Below, piece after piece: positions 14,782-26,050 of a stretch of DNA of 64,000 nucleotides (position 1 is the stretch's first letter; every line of letters begins with the position of its first letter). The stretch is from positions 1 through 64,000 of the forward strand of contig NZ_JARACP010000017.1 in assembly GCF_028765545.1 (NCBI RefSeq), read 5' to 3'. Below the pieces are notes generated by a model. That model searched no databases. It was not told the DNA's origin and saw nothing but the letters and a program-made list of their open reading frames with translations. The stretch is from Aliivibrio sp. S4MY1. Lineage in GTDB: Bacteria; Pseudomonadota; Gammaproteobacteria; Enterobacterales; Vibrionaceae. Made by a program: the position numbers and the translations under genes.

Positions 14782-15648
14782 TTATTTGTTTTTATCTGGT
14801 AGAGGCAGTGAATTCTTTATCTCATCGACTTTGTCTATCACGTCTTCCATATCAAGTTGTGGTGTTTCTTGCGCTTGTTTTTCTTTTTCCATAACAAGAT
14901 CTTTAAGCTGCATAAACCAACGGCCCATTTGCTCATACCAAAAACGTTCAGACTGTTCTAAGTATTTCGCCTTAGGGGCGTATTTATCCCATGGCTGTTT
15001 TATTTCAGAATGCGCTAAATAATTGGTAGGAGCAGGTGTTGGAGTCATTCCTAGATAGTTAAACTCTGCCATAGCTCGTGGCATATGACTTGCTGAAGTG
15101 ACAAGAACTACCGTTTTATTACCTACAGCATTAAATGTCTGCATTGCTTCTTCATGCGTATCACGAGCACTTTCTAGTAATAAAATATCAGATTTATTAA
15201 CCCCTAATGACAGCGCAACACGTGCCATCATTCGAGCATGACTGACTGTTGTTCCACCGTTATAGCCTGATAGAATCATTTTAGAACCAGGATACATACG
15301 ATAAATACGGATCCCTTCTGTCAATCTCATGACAGCGGCTCTAGATAGCTCTGAAATAGGGGATATTTCATCGTCAACAACGTGACCATTTCCAAGAACA
15401 AGTACGTACTCAACTGGTGTCTCTGGCGCAATAAACGAAGGGTAAATTCGTTCAGTTGACTTTAATAATGGTGTTGTGATTGGATGAAAAGAGAGCAAGA
15501 AAATGCCCAAAAGTGATAATGTTAATAAAAAAGAGGCAACCCCTTTCTTTTTAGAAAACCATAAAATCATTAATCCAATGAACCCTATTAGGAGTAAACC
15601 CGGGAGGGGCATTAACATGGATGATAAAAACTTCTTTAACTCAAACAT
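14782..15648 (-). CDS. elyC: ElyC/YcbC-type envelope protein (DUF218)
   Basis: 288 aa. Two N-terminal hydrophobic helices (about 15-32 and 38-56) are followed by a periplasmic DUF218 domain with V-L-V-L-G-N-G-H and L-S-G-Y-N-G-G, then S-H-M-P-R-A. In E. coli ElyC affects the peptidoglycan lipid carrier pathway and envelope integrity. The neighbourhood kdsB - elyC - cmoM - mukF is the same as in enterobacteria, which supports the assignment. The C-terminal 50 residues are charged and low in complexity. Confidence 0.88.
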   Translation of the reverse strand: MFELKKFLSSMLMPLPGLLLIGFIGLMILWFSKKKGVASFLLTLSLLGIFLLSFHPITTPLLKSTERIYPSFIAPETPVEYVLVLGNGHVVDDEISPISELSRAAVMRLTEGIRIYRMYPGSKMILSGYNGGTTVSHARMMARVALSLGVNKSDILLLESARDTHEEAMQTFNAVGNKTVVLVTSASHMPRAMAEFNYLGMTPTPAPTNYLAHSEIKQPWDKYAPKAKYLEQSERFWYEQMGRWFMQLKDLVMEKEKQAQETPQLDMEDVIDKVDEIKNSLPLPDKNK

Positions 15649-15783
15649 ATTTTTTGACTATTACCGATGATATAGAATGAAAAATCACCACTTGAGAGCA
15701 AAAAACAGCGTCATGCTGTTACTTCCTTGAGCTCTTATGCGACAATGCGTGTTTCCAATAGATAATATCATAACTTAACCACT

Positions 15784-16563
15784 GTGAATAAAGACCGTAA
15801 TTTCGATGACATCGCCCACAAATTTGCCAAGAACATCTATGGTTCTGATAAGGGTGGGATCCGCCAAACAATTGTGTGGCAAGATATGGAAACTATCTTA
15901 GCTGAAAATAATGCAAAATCTGAGCCACTAACCGTTTTAGATGCTGGTGGTGGAATAGGGCAGGTTTCTCAGCAAATAGCAAAACGTGGTCATTCTGTCA
16001 CGTTATGTGATATTTCTTCAGAAATGTTGAAATTAGCGAAAGAAGCAGTCGAAGACAATGGTTTATTGCCGCAATATCAATTTATTCATACTGCTGTACA
16101 ACAAATTGAACAGTATAATATCGGGGAGGTTGATATTCTTCTATTTCATGCGGTTATGGAATGGTTAGATAACCCAAAAGAAGCATTAGATATTCTTTTA
16201 AAACAGGTTAAACCGGGTGGGTATGCCTCCATCATGTTTTATAACCATCATGGTCTTGTGCTCAAAAATGTGATTTGTGGTAATATTCCACATGTTTTAG
16301 ATGGTATGCCTCATCGAAAAAGGTTTAAGTTACAGCCTCAAAAAGGTCTAATGCCTAATGCCGTGTATCAGTGGATTGAAGATGCTGGTTATGAAATTAA
16401 AGGAAAATCGGGTATTCGTTCATTTCATGATTACATAGGTAATATGGAATACATGGGCGATTACCAAATAGAAGACGTACTAAAGCTCGAAGAGCAGTTA
16501 TGCCGTCAAGAACCTTATCTCTCTCTTGGCCGTTATATTCACGTATGGGCGAAGAGAAAATAA
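15784..16563 (+). CDS. cmoM: tRNA 5-carboxymethoxyuridine methyltransferase
   Basis: 259 aa with a GTG start. It is a class I SAM-dependent methyltransferase (older name smtA). Motif I reads [10 protein letters not shown] near residue 49, then L-C-D-I-S at the ribose-binding acid. In E. coli the enzyme methylates cmo5U34 in several tRNAs. It lies 25 bp before mukF, the classical smtA-mukFEB order. The first residues ([15 protein letters not shown]) are typical of the family. Confidence 0.92.
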   Translation: MNKDRNFDDIAHKFAKNIYGSDKGGIRQTIVWQDMETILAENNAKSEPLTVLDAGGGIGQVSQQIAKRGHSVTLCDISSEMLKLAKEAVEDNGLLPQYQFIHTAVQQIEQYNIGEVDILLFHAVMEWLDNPKEALDILLKQVKPGGYASIMFYNHHGLVLKNVICGNIPHVLDGMPHRKRFKLQPQKGLMPNAVYQWIEDAGYEIKGKSGIRSFHDYIGNMEYMGDYQIEDVLKLEEQLCRQEPYLSLGRYIHVWAKRK

Positions 16564-16588
16564 TAATGATGTACACAAAGGATACACA

Positions 16589-17926
16589 ATGAGTGAGTTT
16601 TCTAATGCTGTTACAGACCAAACAGTTGATGAACTGGTTGGTTGGGTAAAACAGCACGATTTCTCATTGAATTTGCCAACCGAGCGTTTGGCATTTTTGT
16701 TGGCCATTGCTGTTCTCAGTAATGAAAGATTTGATGATGAGCTGGGTGAAGGAGAGCTTCACGATGCGTTTGGAATCATCAGTGGGTTATTTGGGCAATC
16801 AAATGACACCATTGCTTTTCGTGCGAACAATGCAATCAATGAATTAGTAAAACAACGTTTAATTAGCCGCTTTAGTGGTGAAAGTACTGATGGAATGAAT
16901 ATCTATCGTCTTACGCCATTAGCTATTGGGATCACTGATTATTATGTGCGCCACCGCCAATTCTCTAAATTGAAGCTTTCTATTCAATTGGCGATGGTAG
17001 CAGAAGAGATCCAAAAAGCATCCGAAGCGGCGGAAAAGGGCGGTGAAGCAAAACACTGGCGTAAAAACGTTTATGGTGTTCTGAAATACTCAGTGGGAGA
17101 GATCTTTGATCGTATCGATTTAAACCAACGTGTTATGGATGAACAACAGCAATCAGTAAAAGAAGAAATTGCGGAACTTTTAAACCAAAATTGGCGTGAA
17201 GCGATTTCTAGCTGTGAAAAGCTGCTTGATGAGACATCCGGTAACTTACGTGAACTGCAAGATTCATTGCAGGCTGCGGGCGATCAGTTACAAACAGAAT
17301 TGTTGAATATCCAAGAAATTGTTTATGGTAATGAAGAACTTGAGTTTATTGATGCTCTGTTGTATTCATTACAAATGAAGTTAGACCGTATCGTAAGTTG
17401 GGGTCAGCAAGCGATTGATCTTTGGATCGGTTATGATCGACATGTTCATAAGTTCATCCGTACCGCTATTGATATGGATAAGAACCGAGCATTTAGTCAG
17501 CGTTTACGTGATTCTGTTAAAGGTTACTTTGATGGACCTTGGTTACTGACTTATGCCGATGCTGCCCGTTTACGTGATATGCGTGATGAGGCACTGATGC
17601 TGCGTGATGATGAAGTAACCGGTATTGTTCCAGATGAAATGGAATACGAAGAATTAAGTGTTATCACCGATATTCTTGCAGAGCGTGTAGCAGAGATGCT
17701 TCAACATCACAAAGATACGGGTGAAGCGATTGAGTTAGGTACTATTCTTAAGAATTACCTGGCTACATACCCACATTCTCAGCACTTTGATCTTGCCCGC
17801 CTAGTGGTAGATCAAGCGGTGCGCCTCGGTTATTCAGAAGCCGATTTCCAAGCCGTTCAACCTGATTGGCAGTCTATTAACGAATTCGGTGCGAAGGTAC
17901 AAGCAAATGTCATTGACAAATATTGA
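16589..17926 (+). CDS. mukF: Condensin subunit MukF (kleisin)
   Basis: 445 aa from the ATG at 16589 ([16 protein letters not shown]), which has AAAGGA 7 nt upstream; an in-frame start at 16526 lies within cmoM and has no support. MukF is the kleisin that bridges the MukB heads and recruits MukE, organising the chromosome. An N-terminal winged-helix dimerisation domain (about 1-120) is followed by a long helical middle and a C-terminal winged helix. Length is near the E. coli 440 aa. Its end overlaps mukE by 20 nt. Confidence 0.96.
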   Translation: MSEFSNAVTDQTVDELVGWVKQHDFSLNLPTERLAFLLAIAVLSNERFDDELGEGELHDAFGIISGLFGQSNDTIAFRANNAINELVKQRLISRFSGESTDGMNIYRLTPLAIGITDYYVRHRQFSKLKLSIQLAMVAEEIQKASEAAEKGGEAKHWRKNVYGVLKYSVGEIFDRIDLNQRVMDEQQQSVKEEIAELLNQNWREAISSCEKLLDETSGNLRELQDSLQAAGDQLQTELLNIQEIVYGNEELEFIDALLYSLQMKLDRIVSWGQQAIDLWIGYDRHVHKFIRTAIDMDKNRAFSQRLRDSVKGYFDGPWLLTYADAARLRDMRDEALMLRDDEVTGIVPDEMEYEELSVITDILAERVAEMLQHHKDTGEAIELGTILKNYLATYPHSQHFDLARLVVDQAVRLGYSEADFQAVQPDWQSINEFGAKVQANVIDKY

Positions 17927-18644
17927 AGAATTTATGCCTGAGAAGTTAGCAAAAGCAATTGCTAATCCATTATTTCCAGAGCTAGACAGTTTATTACGTT
18001 CTGGTCGTCATATAGCCAGTGAAGATTTAGATAATCATGGACTACTGTGTGAATTTGAACATGAATTAGGCCTATTTTATCAACGCTATAACGCTGAACT
18101 TGTAAAAGCTCCTGAAGGCTTTTTCTATTTGCGTCCACGTTCAACGTCTTTTATTGCGCGTAGTGTATTGGCTGAAATCGACATGCTTGTTGGTAAAGTA
18201 TTGTGTTTCTTATATCTAAGTCCAGAGCGTTTGGCTCACGAGGGTATCTTTACTAACCAAGAATTGTTCGATGAGCTATTAGTATTAGCTGACGAACAAA
18301 AGTTGATGAAGTTGGTAACAAACCGTGCTTCTGGCTCTGATTTAGATAAAGAAAAGCTGTTTGATAAAGTTCGTACTTCACTGCGCCGTTTAAAGCGTCT
18401 AGGTATGATCATTCAAGTGGGTGAACAAGGTAAATTTCGTATAAGTGAAGCTGTTTTCCGTTTTGGTGCCGATGTACGTACAAGCGATGACATGAAAGAA
18501 GCACAATTACGTTTAATCCGTGATGGTGAAGCGGTAGTTGTTCATCAAGAAGAAGCAAGCCAATCTAGTTTGGATCTTGATATAGATAACAACGAAAAAC
18601 CGGCTGAAGAGCAACATGAATTAGAATTGGAAGGTGATCTATGA
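17907..18644 (+). CDS. mukE: Condensin subunit MukE
   Basis: 245 aa from the ATG at 17907 ([15 protein letters not shown]), which aligns with E. coli MukE; upstream starts inside mukF are not needed. MukE binds MukF and modulates the MukB ATPase. Strongly conserved segments are [13 protein letters not shown] near residue 75 and L-Y-L-S-P-E-R-L-A. The tail after residue 215 is acidic and variable. The stop overlaps the mukB start (ATGAG), so the three genes are coupled. Confidence 0.96.
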   Translation: MSLTNIEEFMPEKLAKAIANPLFPELDSLLRSGRHIASEDLDNHGLLCEFEHELGLFYQRYNAELVKAPEGFFYLRPRSTSFIARSVLAEIDMLVGKVLCFLYLSPERLAHEGIFTNQELFDELLVLADEQKLMKLVTNRASGSDLDKEKLFDKVRTSLRRLKRLGMIIQVGEQGKFRISEAVFRFGADVRTSDDMKEAQLRLIRDGEAVVVHQEEASQSSLDLDIDNNEKPAEEQHELELEGDL

Positions 18645-21600
18645 GTATGGTTGAACGTGGTAAATATCAATCACTCACCATGGTTAACTGGAACGGCTTT
18701 TTCGCCCGTACTTTTGACATTGATAATCTAGTAACCACACTTTCTGGTGGTAACGGTGCGGGTAAGTCGACCACAATGGCGGCGTTCATTACAACGCTTA
18801 TTCCCGATCAATCACTACTGCATTTCCGTAACACAACTGAAGCAGGTAGCTCACAAGCTTCTCGTGATAAAGGTCTGCACGGTAAATTAAAACCGGGTGC
18901 ATGTTATGCTGCGCTAGACATTGTTAACTCTCGTAAGCAACGTGTACTTTTTGCGGTTAAATTACAGCAAGTAGCTGGTCGAGATAAGAAAGTAGACATC
19001 AAACCATTTATTGTTGTTGGTTTACCAAGTCATGTAAAACCAACGGATTTAATGATTGAATCTGTTTCTGATAATCAAGCTCGTGTTCGTCAAATCAATG
19101 ACGTAAAAGACATTGTTTCACAGTACGAAGGTGTTCAATTTAAAGCGTTTAATTCTGTAACGGATTATCACGCTCAAATGTTTGATTACGGTGTATTACC
19201 GAAGAAACTTCGTAACACAAGCGATCGTTCTAAGTTCTATCGTTTAATCGAAGCTTCTTTATACGGTGGTATCTCAAGTGCGATCACGCGTTCATTACGT
19301 GATTACTTATTGCCACAAAATGGTGGTGTTAAGAAAGCCTTCCAAGATATGGAAGCAGCACTGCGTGAAAACCGTATGACATTAGAAGCGATTAAGACGA
19401 CTCAGTCTGATCGTGATCTATTCAAGCACCTAATCACAGAATCAACGAATTATGTTGCTTCAGATTACATGCGTCATGCGAATGATCGTCGTAATAAAGT
19501 CGAGCAAACATTAACGCACCGTGTTGAATTAATGAATGCACAAAGTAGCTTAGTAGGCTTATCTTCTGTATTAAATAATATGCAGAGTGAACTAGAGCTA
19601 CTGACTGATTCTGAATCTGGTCTTGAGCAAGATTATCAAGCAGCGTCAGATCATCTTCAATTAGTACAAACGGCCGTTCGTCAACAAGAGAAGATTGAAC
19701 GTTACTCAGAAGATCTAGAAGAGCTAACTGAGCGTCTGGAAGAGCAAGTGATGGTGGTGGAAGAAGCCGCTGAACAACTTGCAATGGCTGAAGAGCAAGC
19801 GCTATTAACAGAAGAAGAAGTTGATAGCCTTAAAACGCAACTTGCTGATTACCAACAAGCGTTGGATATGCAGCAAACTCGTGCGCTTCAATACCAACAA
19901 GCGGTTAAAGCACTTGAAAAAGCGCAGCAATTAACAGCAAATGATTCGTTAACTCAAGATAATGCCATTGATCTTCAAAGCGAATTAAAAGCAAAAGAAG
20001 AACTTCAAACTACCGCATTACTTGCGATTAAACATAAGTTAGATCTTTCTTCTGCGGCAGTTCAACTGTTTGAACGCGGCTTAGCATTAGTAACTTCGAT
20101 TGCAGGTCATGTTGAGCGTAATGAAGCATCAGATAAGGCAAAAGCTTTAATTGAACAAGCTCGCCAGTTCAACAATATTGCAGAGCGTGCAGAGCAACTT
20201 AAAGCACAATACAAAGATCTTGAGCGTGCAGTTCGACTACAACGTCAAGCTCAAGAACTGGCTGAAGAATACGCAAAACGTTTCAATATCACGATTGATT
20301 CTGAAATCGTACTTGAAGAAGAGCAAGCTCGTCATGAAGAGATGCTTGAAACGGTTCAAGAACAACAAGAAAACATCGTTGATAAACGCTCAGAGCTAAA
20401 GCGTCAAGAGCAACAATATCGTTCAGAATCTCATCGTTTAGAGTCTATTGCACCTAAATGGATTGCAGCAAATGACGCTCTACACAAACTGAATGATCAA
20501 TGTGGTGTTGAACTAGAAGATAGCCAAATGGTTATCAGCCAAATGCAAGAAACGCTAGAAAATGAGCGTGTATTGTCGACAAACAAAGATCGTCTAGCTG
20601 CTCGTAAAGAAGAGTTAGAATCTGAAATTGAGCGTCTAGCTGCCCCTGGTGGTAGTGGTGATGCTCGCCTTAAAGGTCTTGCTGATACACTAGGTGGTGT
20701 ATTGCTTTCTGAGATTTATGACGATATTACGTTAAGTGATGCGCCATACTTCAGTTCACTTTACGGCCCAGCTCGTCACGCTATTGTTGTTTCTGATTTA
20801 TCAGGTATTAAAGATAAACTAGTTGATCTTGAAGATTGTCCGGATGATCTTTACATCATTGAAGGTGATATCGATGCGTTTGATGACAGTGTATTTGATG
20901 CAGATGAAATGGAAAATGCGGTTTGCGTTCATCTAAATGATCGCCAAATGCGTTACTCTCGTTTCCCTGAATTACCATTATTTGGTCGTGCAGCTCGTGA
21001 ACAGCGTTTAGATACGTTACGTGAAGAACGTGAGATTGCAGTTGAAGAACACGCAAAAGCGGCATTTGATTCACAAAAATTACAGCGTCTGTACCAAAGC
21101 TTCAATGGCTTTGTATCAACACACCTTGCTGTGGCATTTGATGCGGATCCAGAAGTTGAATTGAAACATGCTCGTGAACAACTAGCACAAGTTAGCCGTC
21201 AGTTAACAGAATTAGTTGCGACAGAGCAGCAGCATAAATCACAAATTTCAGCGTCTAAAGAAGCGTTATCTCAACTTGCTAAAATCGCACCTCATATCAA
21301 TGTGCTTGAAGATGAAACCATCACAGAGCGTTTTGAAGAGATCAGTGTTCAAGTTGAGCAAGTATCAGAAGCAGAAAGTTTCTTACGTCAAAATGGCAAA
21401 GCGATTGCAGAGCTAGAAACATTGCAACGTGCATTAGAAGTAGACCCTGAGCAATTTGATGCACTAAAAGCAGAGCATGAGCAAATCGATGCGCAGCTAC
21501 AAAGCATTAAAGCCCAATTGTTTGCAATTTCTGATTTGGTTGAACGTCGTCATCACTTTGGTTATGAAGATGCCGTTGCACTACTTAATAAGAGCAGTGA

Positions 21601-23113
21601 GCTAAACGAACAACTTAAAGCGAAATTAGTACAAGCAGAGCAAGCGCGTACTAAAGCGAAAGAGCAGCAGAAACAAGCTCAATCTCAAGCAAACCAATAC
21701 AACCAAGTCATGGCGTCGCTTAAGAGTTCACATCAAGCGAAACAAGAAACGGTTCAAGAGTTTAAGCGTGAACTGCAAGAGTTTGGTGTTCATGCAGATC
21801 AAAGCGCACTAGAGCGTGCTGAAGTACGTAAGGGTGAATTGAACGAGCGTCTACACAGTTCTCGTGGCCGTAAGAGTGAACTAGAAAAAGGCATCACATC
21901 AAACGAGCTTGAGATCAAAGGTTTAGTTAAGCAATCTCGTAAAGTTGAAAAACTGTACAAAGAGCTACGTACCTTTGTGGTTAACGCAAAAGCAGGTTGG
22001 TGTTCAGTTCTACGTTTAGCTCGTGAAAATGATGTTGAGCGTCGCCTACATAAGCGTGAATTGGCGTATTTAAGTGCAGAAGAACTGCGTTCAATGTCGG
22101 ATAAATCATTAGGTGCACTTCGTCTAGCAGTTGCAGATAATGAAGACCTACGTGATTCATTACGTGCTTCTGAAGATACAAGTAAGCCAGAGCGTAAAGT
22201 TCTGTTCTACATTGCTGTATACCAACATCTTCGTGAGCGTATTCGTCAAGATATTATCCATACTGATGATCCAGTTGAAGCAATTGAAGAGATGGAAACT
22301 GAGCTTGGTCGTCTGACTGAAGAACTGACGTCTCGTGAAAACCGTTTGGCGCTGAGTTCTGAAAGTGTTGCGAACATTATTCGTAAGACCATTCAGCGTG
22401 AGCAAAACCGTATTCGTATGCTAAACCAAGGTCTATCTCAAATTGGCTTTGGTCAAGTTACGGGTGTTCGCCTTAATGTTGGTATTCGTGAAACGCACGC
22501 GACATTATTAGCGGGTCTGTCTGAGCATCAAGCACAGCATCAAGACCTGTTTGGTAATCCACGCTTTACGTTCTCAGAAGCAATTGCGAAACTGTTCCAA
22601 CGAATTAACCCACATATCGATGTTGGCCAACGTTCACCACAAACACTAGGTGAAGAGTTACTGGATTACCGTAACTACCTTGAGCTAAACATTGAAGTAA
22701 ACCGTGGTGCTGATGGTTGGTTACAAGCAGAGTCGGGTGCATTATCAACAGGTGAGGCGATTGGTACGGGTCAAGCTATCCTACTAATGGTTATCCAAAG
22801 TTGGGAAGATGAGTCTCGTCGTCTTCGTAGTAAAGACATTATGCCTTGTCGTCTACTGTTCTTGGATGAAGCGGCACGTCTGGATGGTAAATCTATCGCT
22901 ACGCTATTTGAATTGTGTGACCGTCTGGACATGCAACTTCTTATTGCAGCACCAGAGAACATCAGCCCAGAGAAGGGGACAACTTATAAACTGGTTCGTA
23001 AGATCTTTAAAGATCGCGAACACGTTCATGTGGTCGGTCTTAAAGGCTTCGGGCAAGAGTTGGCAGCAAGTCGTACTCAACCAACGCTAGAAGAAGCAGA
23101 GATTGCGGAATAG
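18641..23113 (+). CDS. mukB: Chromosome partition protein MukB (SMC-like)
   Basis: 1490 aa, the usual size. It is the SMC-like ATPase that folds and helps segregate chromosomes in gammaproteobacteria carrying the MukBEF system. Walker [10 protein letters not shown] is at 36-44. Long coiled coils (about 290-650 and 800-1100) flank a hinge (about 650-800, [11 protein letters not shown]). The C-terminal head has the signature [10 protein letters not shown] near 1368 and Walker [12 protein letters not shown] near 1400. Identity with E. coli MukB is visible along the whole length. A terminator follows. Confidence 0.98.
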   Translation: MSMVERGKYQSLTMVNWNGFFARTFDIDNLVTTLSGGNGAGKSTTMAAFITTLIPDQSLLHFRNTTEAGSSQASRDKGLHGKLKPGACYAALDIVNSRKQRVLFAVKLQQVAGRDKKVDIKPFIVVGLPSHVKPTDLMIESVSDNQARVRQINDVKDIVSQYEGVQFKAFNSVTDYHAQMFDYGVLPKKLRNTSDRSKFYRLIEASLYGGISSAITRSLRDYLLPQNGGVKKAFQDMEAALRENRMTLEAIKTTQSDRDLFKHLITESTNYVASDYMRHANDRRNKVEQTLTHRVELMNAQSSLVGLSSVLNNMQSELELLTDSESGLEQDYQAASDHLQLVQTAVRQQEKIERYSEDLEELTERLEEQVMVVEEAAEQLAMAEEQALLTEEEVDSLKTQLADYQQALDMQQTRALQYQQAVKALEKAQQLTANDSLTQDNAIDLQSELKAKEELQTTALLAIKHKLDLSSAAVQLFERGLALVTSIAGHVERNEASDKAKALIEQARQFNNIAERAEQLKAQYKDLERAVRLQRQAQELAEEYAKRFNITIDSEIVLEEEQARHEEMLETVQEQQENIVDKRSELKRQEQQYRSESHRLESIAPKWIAANDALHKLNDQCGVELEDSQMVISQMQETLENERVLSTNKDRLAARKEELESEIERLAAPGGSGDARLKGLADTLGGVLLSEIYDDITLSDAPYFSSLYGPARHAIVVSDLSGIKDKLVDLEDCPDDLYIIEGDIDAFDDSVFDADEMENAVCVHLNDRQMRYSRFPELPLFGRAAREQRLDTLREEREIAVEEHAKAAFDSQKLQRLYQSFNGFVSTHLAVAFDADPEVELKHAREQLAQVSRQLTELVATEQQHKSQISASKEALSQLAKIAPHINVLEDETITERFEEISVQVEQVSEAESFLRQNGKAIAELETLQRALEVDPEQFDALKAEHEQIDAQLQSIKAQLFAISDLVERRHHFGYEDAVALLNKSSELNEQLKAKLVQAEQARTKAKEQQKQAQSQANQYNQVMASLKSSHQAKQETVQEFKRELQEFGVHADQSALERAEVRKGELNERLHSSRGRKSELEKGITSNELEIKGLVKQSRKVEKLYKELRTFVVNAKAGWCSVLRLARENDVERRLHKRELAYLSAEELRSMSDKSLGALRLAVADNEDLRDSLRASEDTSKPERKVLFYIAVYQHLRERIRQDIIHTDDPVEAIEEMETELGRLTEELTSRENRLALSSESVANIIRKTIQREQNRIRMLNQGLSQIGFGQVTGVRLNVGIRETHATLLAGLSEHQAQHQDLFGNPRFTFSEAIAKLFQRINPHIDVGQRSPQTLGEELLDYRNYLELNIEVNRGADGWLQAESGALSTGEAIGTGQAILLMVIQSWEDESRRLRSKDIMPCRLLFLDEAARLDGKSIATLFELCDRLDMQLLIAAPENISPEKGTTYKLVRKIFKDREHVHVVGLKGFGQELAASRTQPTLEEAEIAE

Positions 23114-23131
23114 TGAGTTAAGTTTGTGAAT

Positions 23132-23164
23132 AAATGGCAGTCAGAAATGGCTGCCATTTTTTAT
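23132..23164 (+). terminator. Terminator of the cmoM-mukFEB operon
   Basis: AAATGGCAG and CTGCCATTT form a 9-bp stem around a 10-nt loop, followed by TTT. Confidence 0.88.
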
Positions 23165-23203
23165 GATTATTATGTTAATTGAACGAATGAGGCATAAGAA
23201 GTA

Positions 23204-23818
23204 ATGGATAGGCATTTAGATAAATCAGACGGCCAGTTTGAAAATCCATTGGTATGGCCGTTGTTTGAGGTATTACAAGAAGCAGGGCAAGAATGGAAAG
23301 TTCATACGCTATCTTCGCATTTGATCGAAAAAGGCTTATTAACACAGCTTGATGAAAGCCCAGATAAAGATCTGTTTAAGCGTAATTTTTTGATCATGAA
23401 TGCCCTATATCAACTTCAAACTGAGTTGTATCCTGAACAATGGTTGCAAGTCGAAGCCATGAATATACAACTGTTTTTAGTAGCAGAAACAGAAGGTTCA
23501 ACATACGCTATTGATACCACACATCCACTTCGAGAATATTATTTAGAGTGGACAAATTATCAAGTAGAAGAAGACGAAGTTAAGCGTTTATTGAATGAAT
23601 TTTGGAGTAACTATCGTCGTTATTTAGGTGGTTCTAGTGCTATTACCTCAATTGATCGGATTCAGGCGTTAAAATTGTTTGGTTTGTCAGAAAGCGCCAC
23701 TGCAAAAGATATTCGAAAGCAATGGCGAAAATTGGCGATGAAACATCATCCAGACAGAGTAACAGGTAATGCTGATAAGTTTAGAGTAATGTGTGAAGCT
23801 TGGAATGTACTGCGTTAA
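23204..23818 (+). CDS. DnaJ-related co-chaperone with C-terminal J domain
   Basis: 204 aa. The first 130 residues match the N-terminal domain of DNAJ-related proteins (N-P-L-V-W-P-L-F-E-V-L near 14, then Y-P-E-Q-W-L-Q-V-E near 78). The C-terminal 65 residues are a J domain with the H-P-D motif at about 182 (K-H-H-P-D-R), which would stimulate an Hsp70 partner. Unlike DnaJ the J domain is at the end and there is no G/F or zinc region. The specific client is unknown. It stands alone between the muk terminator and the convergent two-component genes. Confidence 0.85.
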   Translation: MDRHLDKSDGQFENPLVWPLFEVLQEAGQEWKVHTLSSHLIEKGLLTQLDESPDKDLFKRNFLIMNALYQLQTELYPEQWLQVEAMNIQLFLVAETEGSTYAIDTTHPLREYYLEWTNYQVEEDEVKRLLNEFWSNYRRYLGGSSAITSIDRIQALKLFGLSESATAKDIRKQWRKLAMKHHPDRVTGNADKFRVMCEAWNVLR

Positions 23819-25171
23819 TCATTTATGAGTGCTCTTTACGGTGTCATCAAATAGTAAGCGTGCTCGTAGGCCTGGGTAGTTGTCACTTAGGCTGATCTTT
23901 CCATTGTGTATCTTCATTACTGTTTTTACCAGAGCAAGGCCTAAACCAAAGCCATGCTCTGTTCGGCTAGGATCTAAACGCACTAATTGATCTAACGCTC
24001 GCTCTCTGTCTTTTGGTTTTATTCCCATACCATTATCAGCAACAACGACACCAAAGCAATCAACGATAACTTCGATTACTCCGCCTTCATGGGTATATTT
24101 AATCGCATTGTCGATGATATTAAATACAGCACGAAAAAGCAGGCTTGGGTTAGCGTATAAGGGGCAGAGCATCTCTATGGTCAAATATAACTTTTGTTGT
24201 TTGTCTAATGCGGTAGGCTCTGCAAATTCAATGGCGTCTTGAACTATTTTACTTAGCTCACACTGCTGTTTATTAACGGGAGTTCCGCCATTTTCTAAGT
24301 GATATAACTCCATCATGCCATTGAAAGTATCAAGCAGAAGGGAAAAATCAGATTGTATATTTTCTAATTTATCCTGATGATAATCGCTTACGGTATTATC
24401 ATATAAAAGGTCTTCAATACGTAACTTAATGCGTCCCATTGGGGTTCTTAAATCGTGAGCAATATCGACAGTCAATGATTTAAGTTTAGATTCACTCTGT
24501 TCCATTTGCTCTAGCATATTATTTAAATGCAGAGCCAATAAATCAAATTCATTCATGTCTGGGCCCACTTTTAAACGAACGTTGCGCTCACCTAGCATCA
24601 CTCGGTTCATGGTTTGATTAACAAGGTTTAATCGTTTAAGAATGTATACGGCAATTAGGATTGCGATTAAGCATAAAGCGATAAAGGGGAAAAAAGTACC
24701 CCAAATAACAGAGGAGTCTAGCTTCTTTTTAAAGCTTAAATAACGCTCTTGATCAATACCTATAATTAATTCAGAACCATCAGGAAGCTCAACTGTCGTT
24801 GCCCGCATATTGGGTAAATCCTTATAGGCTTGATATTGTTTTATTTGAGCAATAACAGGGTAGGACGTTGCTGAAGTGTCTGTTGGTGAAGGACTTGCAT
24901 GATTGGCAATATGGTAAATATAACGATTACTTTCTTTGCTATTATTAATGCTTTGCTGAACAGCCTCAATGCCTTCTGCACTTGCGATAGCTTGAAGTTG
25001 TGAAGTTTCTCCACGTAACCATTCATCAAGGTTTTGGCTGTATAAGTGTAAAGAGGTTGAATAAAGTTGATATAGCAATAACGCCATCATCAAGAATAAG
25101 CCAACCGCAAACCAGATTAATAGCTTTAAGATGGATGAACGATAGAGTTCATCACGCTTGTCTAATAACAT
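23819..25171 (-). CDS. Sensor histidine kinase
   Basis: 450 aa from the ATG at 25171, which has GGAG 6 nt upstream; a GTG at 25183 would add four residues. One membrane helix near residues 15-35 and a second near 155-180 bracket a periplasmic sensor domain of about 120 residues. A HAMP linker, the H-box D-I-A-H-D-L-R-T-P (His near 240), the N-box I-I-D-N-A-I-K-Y-T near 355 and G-F-G-L-G-L-A-L-V follow, so it is a complete EnvZ/OmpR-type kinase. It overlaps the response regulator gene by 20 nt. The signal sensed cannot be told from the sequence. Confidence 0.9.
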   Translation of the reverse strand: MLLDKRDELYRSSILKLLIWFAVGLFLMMALLLYQLYSTSLHLYSQNLDEWLRGETSQLQAIASAEGIEAVQQSINNSKESNRYIYHIANHASPSPTDTSATSYPVIAQIKQYQAYKDLPNMRATTVELPDGSELIIGIDQERYLSFKKKLDSSVIWGTFFPFIALCLIAILIAVYILKRLNLVNQTMNRVMLGERNVRLKVGPDMNEFDLLALHLNNMLEQMEQSESKLKSLTVDIAHDLRTPMGRIKLRIEDLLYDNTVSDYHQDKLENIQSDFSLLLDTFNGMMELYHLENGGTPVNKQQCELSKIVQDAIEFAEPTALDKQQKLYLTIEMLCPLYANPSLLFRAVFNIIDNAIKYTHEGGVIEVIVDCFGVVVADNGMGIKPKDRERALDQLVRLDPSRTEHGFGLGLALVKTVMKIHNGKISLSDNYPGLRARLLFDDTVKSTHK

Positions 25172-25829
25172 AACCTGCTCCACGTACTGTTTCGATCAGG
25201 TTTACTGCGCCACCGTGTTCTAGCTTTTTACGCAATTTAGCGATATGAACATCAATGACGTTGGTTTTAGGATCAAAATGATAATCCCACGCCGCTTCAA
25301 ATAATCGCATACGAGAGACAACTTCATCAACATGCTCAGCAAGAAAGCGAAGTAAAATGAATTCTTTATTTTGTAATGCGATAGGGGAATTATTTATCGT
25401 GACTTTTTGAGAGCGAAGATTAATAGTTAGATTGTTTATTTGTATTTCATTCAACGTATTCTCAACTGGACGATTACGACGAAGAATAATATTAATACGT
25501 GCTAGCAATTCTGCCAAAGCAAAAGGTTTAGTTAGATAATCATCACTGCCCGCGGTTAAACCTTCAACACGCTGGTCTACGCTATCTAGTGCGCTAAGAA
25601 TAAGAACGGGGGTATTGTTGTCCGTCGCTCTAATGGCAGATAAGATTTTTAAGCCGTCAAGGTTAGGAAGCATGCGATCTAACACAATTAACTGATATTC
25701 ACAGCTAATTGCCATCATTAAGCCTTCTTTACCATCGCCTGAGCTATCGACAATAAAGCCTTCTTGCTCTAAAGCTTTAGCAATGAAATCGCGAGTAGTT
25801 TGATCATCTTCTATAACCAGTATTTTCAT
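25152..25829 (-). CDS. OmpR/PhoB-family response regulator
   Basis: 225 aa. Receiver domain (1-118) has the acidic pair at D8/D9, phospho-acceptor Asp51 in V-L-D-R-M-L-P and Lys101 in L-T-K-P-F. The DNA-binding winged helix (about 130-225) has N-K-E-F-I-L-L-R-F-L and N-V-I-D-V-H-I-A-K-L-R-K-K-L. It precedes and overlaps the kinase gene, forming one operon. By sequence it is in the CusR/QseB-like branch, but I do not claim a named regulator. Confidence 0.92.
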   Translation of the reverse strand: MKILVIEDDQTTRDFIAKALEQEGFIVDSSGDGKEGLMMAISCEYQLIVLDRMLPNLDGLKILSAIRATDNNTPVLILSALDSVDQRVEGLTAGSDDYLTKPFALAELLARINIILRRNRPVENTLNEIQINNLTINLRSQKVTINNSPIALQNKEFILLRFLAEHVDEVVSRMRLFEAAWDYHFDPKTNVIDVHIAKLRKKLEHGGAVNLIETVRGAGYVIRQA

Positions 25830-25934
25830 AAATCTATCTCAACTATTTGATTAATTTAGTGTAACAAGAAAGAAGTGGAATTAGATAAATAAATAATGAA
25901 AAAGAGTTATTAAATGAAATAGGAATACATCATA

Positions 25935-26035
25935 AAGAGTCTTAAAGGGGGAAGAATTAAGACTCTTGAGTTGTACTCCATAATATCTGGTACGAATATT
26001 ATGGGACTTATACCAATTTAACTAAATATGGTTCG
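25935..26035. repeat. Cluster of inverted repeats
   Basis: An 11-bp perfect pair AAGAGTCTTAA / TTAAGACTCTT spans 25935-25967. A 9-bp pair CCATAATAT / ATATTATGG spans 25978-26004. GTACGAA near 25990 and TTCGTAC near 26029 form an outer pair that overlaps the second. The cluster lies upstream of the response regulator and after the PTS gene. It may combine a terminator for the latter with regulatory sites for the former. Confidence 0.55.
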
Positions 26036-26050
26036 TACTTAATTAGATTG

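Noticed and set aside
14771-15022. Plus-strand Ser/Cys-rich frame of 83 aa
   Set aside because: It is antisense to the end of elyC and overlaps the terminator; composition is typical of an antisense artefact.
16526-16588. Longer mukF starting inside cmoM
   Set aside because: The extra 21 residues have no counterpart in MukF and the ATG at 16589 has the ribosome binding site.
19434-22405. Several frames of 60-116 aa inside mukB on other frames and strands
   Set aside because: They are shadows of the coiled-coil coding sequence, rich in repeated Leu/His/Gln, without start signals.
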